Part shown: in pieces, positions 42,197 through 50,622 of the stretch
How positions within the stretch are numbered: position 1 is the stretch's first letter
How the letters are laid out: the number at the start of each line of letters is the position of its first letter
Source: Paenibacillus_S vulneris
Lineage (GTDB): Bacteria; Bacillota; Bacilli; Paenibacillales; NBRC-103111
NCBI RefSeq assembly: GCF_039543185.1
Contig: NZ_BAABJG010000014.1
Coordinates: forward strand, 124,001 to 188,000
Direction: 5' to 3'
Length of the DNA stretch: 64,000 bases
Program-made: the position numbers and the translations under genes
The notes under the pieces: generated by a model
Database searches by the model: none
What the model was told of the DNA's origin: nothing
Seen by the model: only the letters and a program-made list of their open reading frames with translations

Positions 42197-43150
42197 TTAA
42201 TACTGCAGGTCATAATCGACCCGATTGATAGTCGGCTCGTTCCCTTGAATGTATTGCTGCAAATTGTGCATGAAGATTTCAAAAGCCCGTTCGTTATATT
42301 GATCGGTCGATCCCGAATTGTGCGGTGTCATAATCACATTATCCAGGCTCCAGAGCGGACTTGACTCCGGCAGCGGCTCCTGCTCAAACACGTCCAGACC
42401 TGCCCCGGCGATAGTCCCGTTCTGCAACGCTTCCACCAAGGCTTCCGTATCCGTCGTACCGCCCCTCCCGATATTAATGAACATCGCCGTTCGCTTCATC
42501 TGCTCGAACTCGGCTCTGCCGAAGCGATGCTTGGTTTCGTGTGTTAGCGGGAGGGTTACGACCACGTAATCACTTTCGCGAAGAACCGTCTCCAAGCCGC
42601 TATTATCGTACATCTGATCTACGTACTCACTGGATCCGCCCGATCTGCGGACGCCAAGCACCTTCATCCCGAATGCCTTGGCTATTCGTGCGGTCTCTTC
42701 TCCAATGGCTCCAACGCCAATAATTCCTATCGTTTTCCCATGAATTTCTCCGAGTGTTCCTGTACCCTTCCATTGCCGCTCCAGCTGATTTCGTATGGAA
42801 AGATGCAGCTTTCTCGTAAAGCCGAGCATCATCCCGAATATGGTTTCCGAGATCGGGAACGCATGAACACCGCTAGCATTCGTAAGGATAATGCCTCTTG
42901 ACGCCAATTCCTCTAAAGGAAGCTTGTCTACTCCCGCTCCCCAATTCTGTACCCAACGCAGCTTGGCATCGGGCTGCAAGCATTCCGATTCGCAGGAAGC
43001 TCTCCAATCGATGACGATTTCCGCTTCCTTCAAATGCGGCAGCCATATCTCCTTCTCCTTACCGTGGATCAGCTCCCACCCCGGGGCCGCTTGACGAATA
43101 CGCTGTTCCTGCTCAGCTGTTAAGGAATGAACACAGACCATTTTGGACAT
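42197..43150 (-). CDS. D-isomer 2-hydroxyacid dehydrogenase
   Basis: Protein of 317 residues of the D-2-hydroxyacid dehydrogenase family. The nucleotide-binding motif is GIIGVGAIGEETARIAKAFGMKV near residues 141-165, the catalytic Arg in INIGRGGTTDTEAL, Glu in AGLDVFEQEPLP and His in MTPHNSGSTDQY. The start ATG follows GGAAAGGAGCTGATAGT. The substrate is unknown. A second, distantly related enzyme of the family lies at 54379-55341. Confidence 0.9.
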   Translation of the reverse strand: MSKMVCVHSLTAEQEQRIRQAAPGWELIHGKEKEIWLPHLKEAEIVIDWRASCESECLQPDAKLRWVQNWGAGVDKLPLEELASRGIILTNASGVHAFPISETIFGMMLGFTRKLHLSIRNQLERQWKGTGTLGEIHGKTIGIIGVGAIGEETARIAKAFGMKVLGVRRSGGSSEYVDQMYDNSGLETVLRESDYVVVTLPLTHETKHRFGRAEFEQMKRTAMFINIGRGGTTDTEALVEALQNGTIAGAGLDVFEQEPLPESSPLWSLDNVIMTPHNSGSTDQYNERAFEIFMHNLQQYIQGNEPTINRVDYDLQY

Positions 43151-43256
43151 ACTATCAGCTCCTTTCCTATATTATACCACTGGACCCAAGCTCTACATAT
43201 AACAGCGGAACCAAAAAACACAGCCTAGTCCTTCAATAAAAGAACTAAGTCTTTAC

Positions 43257-44492
43257 TTATTTACACAACGTACCCTTATACAAAACGGGTATTGCCGCTG
43301 CTATAAGGATCACACCCATCAAAGCCGGGGCGACATGGCCAAGGGAAACATAGATTTGGCCTCCAACGACTGGCCCAATTATTCTTGCTAGAGCCTGAAT
43401 AGATTGGCTGCCTCCTTGAATCCTGCCTTGTTCACTAGCATCGACAGACTTGGAAAGCATTCCATTAAATGAAGGCCCAAAGATCGAATCGCCAAAACCG
43501 AATAGAAACATCCCCGCGATAAGAAGGGGGTAGAATGAGAATAAGGCCGACAGCGCTATAAGACTGTAGCCTACAATTTCCGAAACCATTCCAAGAATGG
43601 CTATCTGTGCATCACGGAGTTTTACCAAAAGCTTTGGCATGATGAAGCCTTGGGAAATGATGTCTTGAACGCCCATAATGGAAAACATAAGTCCGATGAG
43701 TACAGGTGCCCAATGGAAAGTATCTATCGTAAATTGTGAAAAAACAGCCTGTAAAGATCCGTTGGGAATCCAAAGTAAGAACGCCGAGACAAGCAGCCTT
43801 TTTAAGGTTTTCATGGAAAGCACGTTGACAAGCTGTGTGAATGGATTCAGTCTTACAAAGGTGATCTTTTCCAGTCTATTGTTCTTGCCAAGGCTCTCCG
43901 ACATAAAAAAGTATCCGTAAACAACATTTAGTAAGGTTATTATGGCGCCAAAATACATAGGTGCAGAATAACCAAACTTGGCAATCAACCCTCCTAGCGC
44001 CGGGCCAATAGCGGAGCCTGCACCTGCAACCGCACTCACCCACCCAAAATATTTGGTGCGCTGTTCTCTGGGGGTAATGTCGGCAAAATAGGCAAAGAGA
44101 GTGCTTATGCTCCCGCCTGCTATACCCTCTATTATGCGCCCGGCAAATAGCACCCATAGCGCTCCTCCCATACCGAAAACGAAGTACCCGATTGCAGAAC
44201 CCAAGAGGCTTATCAAGAGTAATGGACGACGGCCATATCTATCGCTCAAAGCTCCAAGTCCGGGGGCAGCCAAAAACACGCAAACCACATAAACAGAGGT
44301 CAGCAGCGTAACAACGACAGCTTGATCTCCCGGATTGCCTGTATAAGGCTGTACTAGGAATGGGACGACAGGGGTTATGATACTGAAGCCTATTCCGCAA
44401 AGAAACACGGACATAAGACCGAAGAGTAACGTCTTTTTATCTACAGCTTGGGCCATGTTCTTCTGCTCATTAGGTGATCGAAATTGGGACAC
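43257..44492 (-). CDS. MFS drug efflux transporter (TetA-like)
   Basis: Membrane protein of 411 residues with twelve helices. Motif A is GALSDRYGRRPLLLIS, motif C is AGSAIGPALGGLIAKFG, so it belongs to the 12-helix drug/proton antiporter group with TetA-type proteins. The start is GTG after AAGGAGAGAAGTAA. A MarR-family gene lies upstream on the same strand, 138 bases away with a weak terminator between, so the pair is probably a repressor and its pump. The pair is somewhat richer in A+T than the surroundings, which could reflect transfer. Confidence 0.87.
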   Translation of the reverse strand: MSQFRSPNEQKNMAQAVDKKTLLFGLMSVFLCGIGFSIITPVVPFLVQPYTGNPGDQAVVVTLLTSVYVVCVFLAAPGLGALSDRYGRRPLLLISLLGSAIGYFVFGMGGALWVLFAGRIIEGIAGGSISTLFAYFADITPREQRTKYFGWVSAVAGAGSAIGPALGGLIAKFGYSAPMYFGAIITLLNVVYGYFFMSESLGKNNRLEKITFVRLNPFTQLVNVLSMKTLKRLLVSAFLLWIPNGSLQAVFSQFTIDTFHWAPVLIGLMFSIMGVQDIISQGFIMPKLLVKLRDAQIAILGMVSEIVGYSLIALSALFSFYPLLIAGMFLFGFGDSIFGPSFNGMLSKSVDASEQGRIQGGSQSIQALARIIGPVVGGQIYVSLGHVAPALMGVILIAAAIPVLYKGTLCK

Positions 44493-44590
44493 TTACTTCT
44501 CTCCTTACTGTAATTTTGATTCCAAGGAAACAAAACCATCGTATCACATTTTTGTTTCCTTGTCACCAAAATATCAGCAATAAAAAAGAC

Positions 44591-44612
44591 ACCCGTTCTC
44601 CATAGAGTCCGG
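44591..44612 (-). terminator. Weak terminator of the marR-type gene
   Basis: CCG / CGG and CTC / GAG short stems with an internal loop, followed on the minus strand by TTTTTT. Confidence 0.35.
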
Positions 44613-44630
44613 CTGCCTGTGAGCGGATTT

Positions 44631-45116
44631 TCATGATTCATCTTGTTCCGACTTCATATCCATACCCTGCTTTTTTATTTCCGCATCCAAATGCCTGCAA
44701 TACGTTTCTAAAAAGCTGAGCATACTATCAAATTGTTCCTCGGTTACCTGCTCAAATACGGCTTGATCCCGCTCTTGAAACTGTTTGTGCAGCTCCTCGT
44801 GGATTTTATAAATGACTTTTCCCTGCTCCGTAATCCTAAAATAGATTTCTTTCTTGTTATCCGGCTTCTGGTAGCTTTCGATAAGGCCTTTGTTTATGAG
44901 CTTCTTCGTTAATTTACTTATGGCACCGCGAGTCATATAAAAGGCCTCCGCAAGCTTTGTCACGTTAGAATCTGCGTTTCTTCCAATGTATTCGATACTA
45001 TGTACTTCAGAAGGCTTATAACCTTTAAGGCTGTCTTCCATCTTAGACTTATTAAGGTAAACCATCTTATTGAATAAGTCCCTGAATGCCATAACGACCT
45101 GTTCTTGCTTGTTCAT
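44631..45116 (-). CDS. MarR family transcriptional regulator
   Basis: Protein of 161 residues. The winged helix-turn-helix is visible as SNVTKLAEAFYMTRGAISKLTKKLINKGLIESYQKPDNKKEIYFRITEQGKVIY near 50-105, flanked by dimerisation helices. The C-terminus is acidic (KSEQDES). ATG after GGGAGGACAGGCC. It sits upstream of the MFS pump gene and would repress it until a phenolic or drug ligand binds. The promoter is at 45181-45209. Confidence 0.88.
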   Translation of the reverse strand: MNKQEQVVMAFRDLFNKMVYLNKSKMEDSLKGYKPSEVHSIEYIGRNADSNVTKLAEAFYMTRGAISKLTKKLINKGLIESYQKPDNKKEIYFRITEQGKVIYKIHEELHKQFQERDQAVFEQVTEEQFDSMLSFLETYCRHLDAEIKKQGMDMKSEQDES

Positions 45117-45180
45117 GGCCTGTCCTCCCGCGTTGGTGCTTGTAACATAGGATTCCCCCCATAGAAAAAGGGATTAGTTC

Positions 45181-45209
45181 ATTATCATTGGTATATTTAT
45201 TATAAGCAA
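45181..45209 (-). promoter_or_regulatory. SigA-type promoter of the marR-type gene
   Basis: Minus strand TTGCTT, 17-base spacer, GATAAT, about 65 bases before the start codon. No palindrome was clear enough to call as operator. Confidence 0.5.
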
Positions 45210-45317
45210 CATAGCATAAAAAACCATCCCAAGCCATTCCATGGCATATAAAATCATGAAACCGAGAGGTAGTCCTGCTCCCTCACCGAACATTGATACA
45301 TTCTATAATGCAAAAAA

Positions 45318-45346
45318 CACGGGTTCCGATCGCTCGAAATCCCGTG
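45318..45346 (-). terminator. Intrinsic terminator of the sugar-binding protein gene
   Basis: CACGGG / CCCGTG hairpin with a 17-base loop, followed on the minus strand by TTTTTT, 20 bases past the stop. Confidence 0.85.
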
Positions 45347-45365
45347 CTTTGAAAAGTCCTGCTTC

Positions 45366-46688
45366 TTATTTGGTTTTTGCTTTAGCTGCATCCACGGCTT
45401 TGTTCGCCGTTTCTTCAATTTTACGGAACAGGGAGTTGATGTCCGTATCTCCGAGAGCCGCCTCATGAATAGCATCCTCGTAAGCCTTTTGCGCCTCTCC
45501 TTCATAGGCCGAACGCACAGGCATAGGAGCGTATTGGTTATAGAACAGGGCGCTCGTATTTTTATCCTTGTACTTGCTGTCCTGCGCAAATTGCTTCTTG
45601 ATCGCATCGTCCTTCAGAACGGTCATCGTTCCGTTGCGAACCTGCTTCGTTTGGTACTCAACGCTAGTCAAATATTGAATAACCTGCATCGCTTCTTCTT
45701 TATGCTTGCTTTGCTGGGTTACGCCCCAATAGAACGGATAAGCCTGTGAACCGATTTTCGGCAGCTCCTTGAAAGTAGGCAATGCGGCAATATCCCAGTT
45801 CATTCCTTCCGAGCCGGCAGCCGCCCAATCCAAATCGGATAAATAAGCGATCATGGCGAGGTTTCTGTCCTTCAGGAACGGATCTTTATAGGGAAGCTTG
45901 TTTTTCAAGCCGACCATTGCCTTCTTGTAGCCAGGGTTGTTGGCTGTATTGATATAATACGTTTGGTACAGCTGCTTCCACTTTTCATCCGTGTTGATCG
46001 TCGGTTTATCCGTCTTCGGATCAAGGAAGTTTAATCCCAATTGATTCGCTTTAATCGTATGTGCAGGGGATGCGGCGAAGCCCAGGTACTGCTTATCTCC
46101 ATCTGCCCGGGTTAACGTGCTGGCTATCTGTGTCAGCTCTTCCCAAGTCATATCGTTCTTCGGATAAGGGACGCCGAATTTATCGAAAATGTCCTTATTA
46201 TAGAACAGGATTACGTTCATGGAGCTTACAGGAAGGCCGTAAATCCCGTTCTTGGACATGTTTTTGGCAAAATCAATCATGGTCGGCTCGAAAGCGCTTA
46301 AATCAATGTTATTTTTCTTGATCAGATCCGACATGTCATAAGCAAGACCGTATTTATCTACCGTATAGAAGTAGTTGGTGCTTTCGTAAAAAAGATCAAT
46401 CGTTTGACCGGAGGCTACCATTTCATCAATCGTGGTGCCGGTCCCCTTCTTAATATACTTGATGGTAATATTCGGGAATTTTGCCTTGATCGGGTCGCTA
46501 AACTTTTGCTTTATTTCTTCCTCGGAGGTTGCTGAAGTCGAGTAGAGCACCAGCTCCACCGGCTCATTACTTACTCCCTGCTTCTGATTTCCATCGCTCG
46601 AAGTCCCCTCCGCTCCCTGCTTGCTGCTGCAGGCCGTCGTTAAGGCGACGAGCATGGCCGTCGATACGATTAAACTTTTCTTTATCAT
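45366..46688 (-). CDS. Sugar-binding lipoprotein, no adjacent permease
   Basis: Family 1 extracellular solute-binding protein of 440 residues. Signal peptide with lipobox LVALTTAC (Cys20), Ser/Gly linker, then the substrate-binding lobes with FYNKDIFDKFGVPYPKNDMTWEELTQIA and SVEYQTKQVRNGT. It would capture oligosaccharides outside the cell. It is closely related to the protein at 48841-50169. No ABC permease or ATPase is in this region, so it must use permeases encoded elsewhere. The ATG follows GGGGGATTTGAAC; the open frame upstream overlaps a cre-like site. Confidence 0.9.
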   Translation of the reverse strand: MIKKSLIVSTAMLVALTTACSSKQGAEGTSSDGNQKQGVSNEPVELVLYSTSATSEEEIKQKFSDPIKAKFPNITIKYIKKGTGTTIDEMVASGQTIDLFYESTNYFYTVDKYGLAYDMSDLIKKNNIDLSAFEPTMIDFAKNMSKNGIYGLPVSSMNVILFYNKDIFDKFGVPYPKNDMTWEELTQIASTLTRADGDKQYLGFAASPAHTIKANQLGLNFLDPKTDKPTINTDEKWKQLYQTYYINTANNPGYKKAMVGLKNKLPYKDPFLKDRNLAMIAYLSDLDWAAAGSEGMNWDIAALPTFKELPKIGSQAYPFYWGVTQQSKHKEEAMQVIQYLTSVEYQTKQVRNGTMTVLKDDAIKKQFAQDSKYKDKNTSALFYNQYAPMPVRSAYEGEAQKAYEDAIHEAALGDTDINSLFRKIEETANKAVDAAKAKTK

Positions 46689-46716
46689 GTTCAAATCCCC
46701 CTTGTTTTTCTCTTCA

Positions 46717-46730
46717 AGAAAGCGCTTCAT
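46717..46730. promoter_or_regulatory. cre-like operator upstream of the binding protein gene
   Basis: AGAAAGCGCTTCAT fits the cre consensus at about 12 of 14 positions. The core AAGCGCTT is shared with the site before the paralogous gene at 50200-50213. Confidence 0.45.
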
Positions 46731-46886
46731 TTCTAAGTCAATTTAACAATATCATAAAGAAATTGAACAATCTTCATAATTTTTGCCCATAAATTTCATA
46801 TTTTTGTTCATTTTACAAAGAAGGCAGAAATAGCCTATAAAAAAATGCGGTTTTTATGCAATCGCTTACTTCCGGACGCAAAAAAA
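46731..46886. other. AT-rich upstream region
   Basis: Leader and promoter area of the binding protein gene, strongly A+T-rich. A TTGTTC near 46757 could be a -35 box, but no convincing -10 is spaced correctly. No gene seen. Confidence 0.35.
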
Positions 46887-46908
46887 GGACCCCTGCCATC
46901 CGGGATCC
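46887..46908 (-). terminator. Intrinsic terminator of the acetylesterase gene
   Basis: GGATCCC / GGGGTCC hairpin (one G-T pair) followed on the minus strand by TTTTTTT, about 105 bases beyond the esterase stop. Confidence 0.75.
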
Positions 46909-47011
46909 ATTGAATGTGAGTTTGTCGAGAAACTTGCAAAAACTGGGAAATAGTATCACAACCCGTTGGGATGCCCTCCCCCCGGTCGTTACAGTTCTCA
47001 GGATGCAACTG

Positions 47012-47824
47012 CTATTTAATCACATGCCGGCTCAGAGGAAGCTGCAGCTCCACGATGCCTTCCACGACGAGCTTCGCCATTTCCAGCGCACCCCGTTCGG
47101 AAAAATGCGTATTATCCTGAACGCCTTCCGGATAATTCGGGCTTTGCCCCGGCTCAAGATGCAAGAACAGCTCTTTGGTTGCTTCGGGTCCCAGCTTCTC
47201 GAACAGCGCCTTGCTTTTGGCCGTCAAGTCGATGACAGGAACCTCCAATTCCTTGCCGAGCGATTTCATAGCTTCCGTGTAGAAACGATGGGAATCCTTA
47301 AGCCTCCCGTTAGCATCGAAGCCGTTGCGCTCCACCGGAGTGATCAGAACCGGTTCAGCCCCCTTGTTCCTGGCCCCGTCGATGTATTGCTTCAAAAAGC
47401 TCTTATACGTCGTGTTCGGCTCCGTATACCTTGAAGGGTCCTCTTTCTTCTCATCGTTATGTCCGAACTGAATCAGCAGATAATCCCCCTTGCCGATTTG
47501 CTCCAAGATCGGGTCCAGTCTGCCTTCGTCAATAAAGCTTTTGGAGCTTCTTCCGGAGGAAGCCGCGTTATGTACGTTCACCTGCTTGTCCAGCAGGGCT
47601 CCGATCATTTGTCCCCATCCCGCGCGAGGAGCCCGGTCCGCCGTGTAATTTGATACGGTGGAGTCGCCTGCCAAGTAAACCGTAATCTGCCGGGAAGCGG
47701 CTTCCCCTCCCATGTTATGTACTGCTTTGCCTTGCTCTTTCGAAGTCATTCCATCTCCACATCCTGTTATCCATAATAGCAGTAACAGCACCGTAATTCG
47801 GGCTGTCCGACCAAGCTTCATCAT
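47012..47824 (-). CDS. Rhamnogalacturonan acetylesterase (SGNH hydrolase)
   Basis: Lipoprotein of 270 residues. The lipobox is LLWITGC (Cys22). The SGNH catalytic blocks are visible: Ser55 in YLAGDSTVSNY, the Gly in NAASSGRSSKSF, Asn in IQFGHNDEKK, and Asp/His in NTHFSERGALEMA. This matches the RGAE family (CE12; B. subtilis YesT/YesY), which removes acetyl groups from rhamnogalacturonan and so helps lyases such as the PL11 enzyme in this window. The start is the ATG-ATG after GGAAGGGTGCGAT. It is divergent from an AraC-family gene. Confidence 0.92.
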   Translation of the reverse strand: MMKLGRTARITVLLLLLWITGCGDGMTSKEQGKAVHNMGGEAASRQITVYLAGDSTVSNYTADRAPRAGWGQMIGALLDKQVNVHNAASSGRSSKSFIDEGRLDPILEQIGKGDYLLIQFGHNDEKKEDPSRYTEPNTTYKSFLKQYIDGARNKGAEPVLITPVERNGFDANGRLKDSHRFYTEAMKSLGKELEVPVIDLTAKSKALFEKLGPEATKELFLHLEPGQSPNYPEGVQDNTHFSERGALEMAKLVVEGIVELQLPLSRHVIK

Positions 47825-47914
47825 ATCGCACCCTTCCAAGCTGCCGCAAGATGTCTGAACCCTCTGCGTTGACATCCCCGGTTCATTTGTTATTCTTGTA
47901 CATAGCAGGCCCGG

Positions 47915-47928
47915 TGACAGCGCTTGCT
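47915..47928. promoter_or_regulatory. cre-like operator between acetylesterase and AraC genes
   Basis: TGACAGCGCTTGCT matches the cre consensus at 13 of 14 positions and lies between the two divergent starts. Confidence 0.5.
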
Positions 47929-47955
47929 TACGATTCCTTGGGGAGGCGGCTCTCA

Positions 47956-48780
47956 TTGCACAGCAATTTCTCCATATCTGTCGCTAAACGGGCAGAGACA
48001 TACAATTTTATCAAATATCACTACCATAATTTCTACGAGATCTATTATCTGTTAGCCGGGGAACGCAGATACTACATTGAGGATAGAACGTTCCTGGTCA
48101 AAAAGGGCTCCCTCGTATTCATCAACAAAAATCAGCTCCACAAAACGATGGAGGGCTCGCATCCCGAGCATGAGCGGGTCGTCCTCTATTTCACCGACGC
48201 CTTCATCAAGCCGTTCCTGCAAGAGCAGCCCGACCTGCTGCTGCCCTTTCAAGAAAGCTGTCTGCTGGAGCTGAACCTTCAGGAGCAGAGCCGCATCGAG
48301 CATATATTGCTCGAATTGATTCGCGAATATGGCAATACCGGCCTGCACGGACGGGAGCTGTATTTCAAAACGCTCGTCGTACAGCTGCTGCTGTTCTCGA
48401 TTCGCAAGCTTTCCGAGAGCTCGGAAGTGCCCCATAGCCGGCTTCATCGCACGATTTTGGCGGTGCTTGATTATTGCGGATTGCATTATCACGAGCCGAT
48501 AAGCTTGCATTCCGTCGCAGAGCGGTTTCATGTCAGCGACTCGTATTTAAGCCGGTTGTTCAAGCAGCATACGGGCTTTCATTTTACGGAATATATCCAT
48601 GCCTTTCGAATTCGTGAAGCGCAGAGGCTGATTAAGGAGACCGGGCTCAAGATGACCGACATTGCCGAACAGGTCGGCTATATTAACACGACTCATTTTA
48701 ACCGCAAGTTCAAGCAAGTCGCCCGGATGTCGCCTTCCGCCTACAAGAAAATGATTAAATCCGTGAATTCTGGCACCTGA
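47956..48780 (+). CDS. AraC family transcriptional regulator
   Basis: Protein of about 274 residues. N-terminal cupin-like domain (about 15-110: YNFIKYHYHNFYEIYYLLAGERRYYIEDRTFLVKKGSLVFINKNQLHK), C-terminal AraC DNA-binding domain with ISLHSVAERFHVSDSYLSRLFKQHTGFHF and LKMTDIAEQVGYINTTHFNRKFKQVARMSPSAY. I chose the TTG at 47956, which has GGGGAGG nine bases upstream. The ATG at 47851 lacks a ribosome site and would place coding sequence over the divergent promoter. It likely activates the acetylesterase gene and perhaps the flanking binding proteins. Confidence 0.87.
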   Translation: MHSNFSISVAKRAETYNFIKYHYHNFYEIYYLLAGERRYYIEDRTFLVKKGSLVFINKNQLHKTMEGSHPEHERVVLYFTDAFIKPFLQEQPDLLLPFQESCLLELNLQEQSRIEHILLELIREYGNTGLHGRELYFKTLVVQLLLFSIRKLSESSEVPHSRLHRTILAVLDYCGLHYHEPISLHSVAERFHVSDSYLSRLFKQHTGFHFTEYIHAFRIREAQRLIKETGLKMTDIAEQVGYINTTHFNRKFKQVARMSPSAYKKMIKSVNSGT

Positions 48781-48840
48781 ACAGACGGAACGGGCTGCCC
48801 GCTTCGTCCTTAATTTGCACTATTTCTTCACTCAAAGTGC

Positions 48841-50169
48841 CTATTTCTTCAAGGCTGAAGCTATCGCTTTATCTGCTTCCTCCTGCGCCTTTCTCAGAAG
48901 GCTGTTAACATCCAGCTCTCCTGTGTACAGGGAGGGAATCAGATCCGTCAGCTGCTTCTCGCCCGTATTTTCATAAGGCCCTTTAGCAGGAGTTGCTGCA
49001 AAGGTATGGTAATACACGGCGCCCCAATTCACTTTTTTCGCATAGTCCTCACCAAGCGCCTTCTTCACCTCCGGCGTGGTTAAAGAACTGATCGTTCCCG
49101 CCTTGGACAGCGTAAGCTGAAATTCATCGGACGTTAAATAGTTCAACACCTTCATAGCGGCGTCCTTCTCTTTGCTCGTATTGGAGATACAGATATAATT
49201 CGGATATACCTGAGCCGCCATACCGGGAACCTCCTTATAGGTCGGGACGGATACCATATCCCAATTCATTTCATCCATCCCCGGGAAGAAGGCCGTATCC
49301 GTGAAAAATACCCACATAGCAATGTTGCGGTCCTTAATGAATTGGTCCATGCCAGGCAGCTTATTCTTATTATTCCTCACATAATCGCTAAACCCCGGCT
49401 CCTCCAGCTGCCCGTTAAAAATCGTCGTCAAAATCGTTTTCCACCTGCCGTCGCCCAATGTGGATTTGTTCGTCTGAACATCAACATATGGGAGGGAGAA
49501 GGGACTCAGCTTCAGCACATGTCCGGTGGAGGTAACCAGGCCCAAGTACTGAATTCCGTCTTCTTTTCTGCTCAGCTGCTTGGCAACGGCGAATACTTCA
49601 TCCCAAGTCATCCCGTCCCTCGGATAGGGAACCCCGAATTTATCGAAAATATCCTTGTTATACATCAGGGACATCGCCTGCATGGAGATGGGTAGACCGT
49701 ACAGCTGCCCTCCGGCCATCGCCTTCATGGCATCAAGCGCCACGGGTTCGAACCGGTTCAGGTCGACATTTTCCTTCTTGATCAGCGGACTGATATCAAA
49801 CCCCAGCCCGGGGTTTATGACCCCGTCAATCAAGCTTGACAGCGATTCGAACATCAAATCGATCGGAGTACCCGCTGTCACCATATCCTGCGTGTTAATT
49901 TTACTGCCCCTCTGCTGCATAAAATTGAACGTGTAGTTTGGGAACTTCTCCTTCAAATATTTTCCGTACAGTTGATCAAACTGCTCTGTCGTCAATCCGG
50001 CTCTTGAAGTGATACTTAATGTGACAGGTTTATCCGCAGCCTCCTCTGTCCTAGACAAGCCTACCGCATCCCCCGCCGGGGCGCCTGTTGAACTGCAGCC
50101 TGCCAGCAAGGTCATGAGCATGGATGCCGTCAAGCCGACGGAGCACGGCAAAGAGATCCTTTTGTTCAT
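48841..50169 (-). CDS. Sugar-binding lipoprotein, no adjacent permease
   Basis: Family 1 solute-binding protein of 442 residues. Lipobox TLLAGC (Cys25), Ser-rich linker, then MSLMYNKDIFDKFGVPYPRDGMTWDEVFAVAKQL, clearly paralogous to the protein at 45366-46688. The two genes flank the acetylesterase/AraC pair. It probably binds pectin-derived oligosaccharides outside the membrane. No permease is adjacent. ATG after AAAGGAGCTTTTATCG. A cre-like site lies just upstream. Confidence 0.9.
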   Translation of the reverse strand: MNKRISLPCSVGLTASMLMTLLAGCSSTGAPAGDAVGLSRTEEAADKPVTLSITSRAGLTTEQFDQLYGKYLKEKFPNYTFNFMQQRGSKINTQDMVTAGTPIDLMFESLSSLIDGVINPGLGFDISPLIKKENVDLNRFEPVALDAMKAMAGGQLYGLPISMQAMSLMYNKDIFDKFGVPYPRDGMTWDEVFAVAKQLSRKEDGIQYLGLVTSTGHVLKLSPFSLPYVDVQTNKSTLGDGRWKTILTTIFNGQLEEPGFSDYVRNNKNKLPGMDQFIKDRNIAMWVFFTDTAFFPGMDEMNWDMVSVPTYKEVPGMAAQVYPNYICISNTSKEKDAAMKVLNYLTSDEFQLTLSKAGTISSLTTPEVKKALGEDYAKKVNWGAVYYHTFAATPAKGPYENTGEKQLTDLIPSLYTGELDVNSLLRKAQEEADKAIASALKK

Positions 50170-50199
50170 CGATAAAAGCTCCTTTCATTGTTGATGGCA

Positions 50200-50213
50200 T
50201 GTAAGCGCTTCAT
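50200..50213. promoter_or_regulatory. cre-like operator upstream of the second binding protein gene
   Basis: TGTAAGCGCTTCAT matches the cre consensus at 13 of 14 positions, 31 bases before the start codon. Confidence 0.55.
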
Positions 50214-50578
50214 ATTGATTTTTAGAACAAGATGCTTTTCAAGGATTAGATCTTTATCAGAATCATACCCTCCTAATTTCTGGAATAAAAAACTATGCTT
50301 CACATTGTAATCAAATTCATTCCGGCAACTCTAGGCTCATTTTTGTTATTCGGCTGAAAGTTTGCTATTTTTGACTATAAAATTTATGTTTACGAATAAA
50401 ATTTGTACGATTAGATTAAATAAAATTACAAATTTTTGTCGTTATCCTTGTATTATTTATTATTTTTGTCATGGCTCATGGGCATCTGTAGTATAGAAAG
50501 CAATAATAACCACGCAATCCATAGCCGAAGCAGAACCTGTTACTTCACGGTGGCCACGGAGCTTCCAATGCAAAAAAA
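50214..50578. other. AT-rich gap without gene
   Basis: About 360 bases of strongly A+T-rich DNA between the binding protein gene and the ABC exporter terminator. It probably holds the promoter of the former, which I could not place. No gene seen. Confidence 0.4.
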
Positions 50579-50611
50579 AGACCCGTCCCCGCATCAGCGG
50601 AGCCAGGTCTT
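50579..50611 (-). terminator. Intrinsic terminator of the ABC exporter operon
   Basis: AAGACC and CCGC / GCGG, GGTCTT arms with small internal loops, followed on the minus strand by TTTTTTTT; twelve bases past the stop. Confidence 0.85.
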
Positions 50612-50622
50612 GATTTGTGGCT

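Noticed and set aside
47851..47955. ATG at 47851 as the start of the AraC regulator
   Set aside because: No ribosome site, and it would cover the divergent promoter and the cre-like site; the TTG at 47956 has GGGGAGG upstream.
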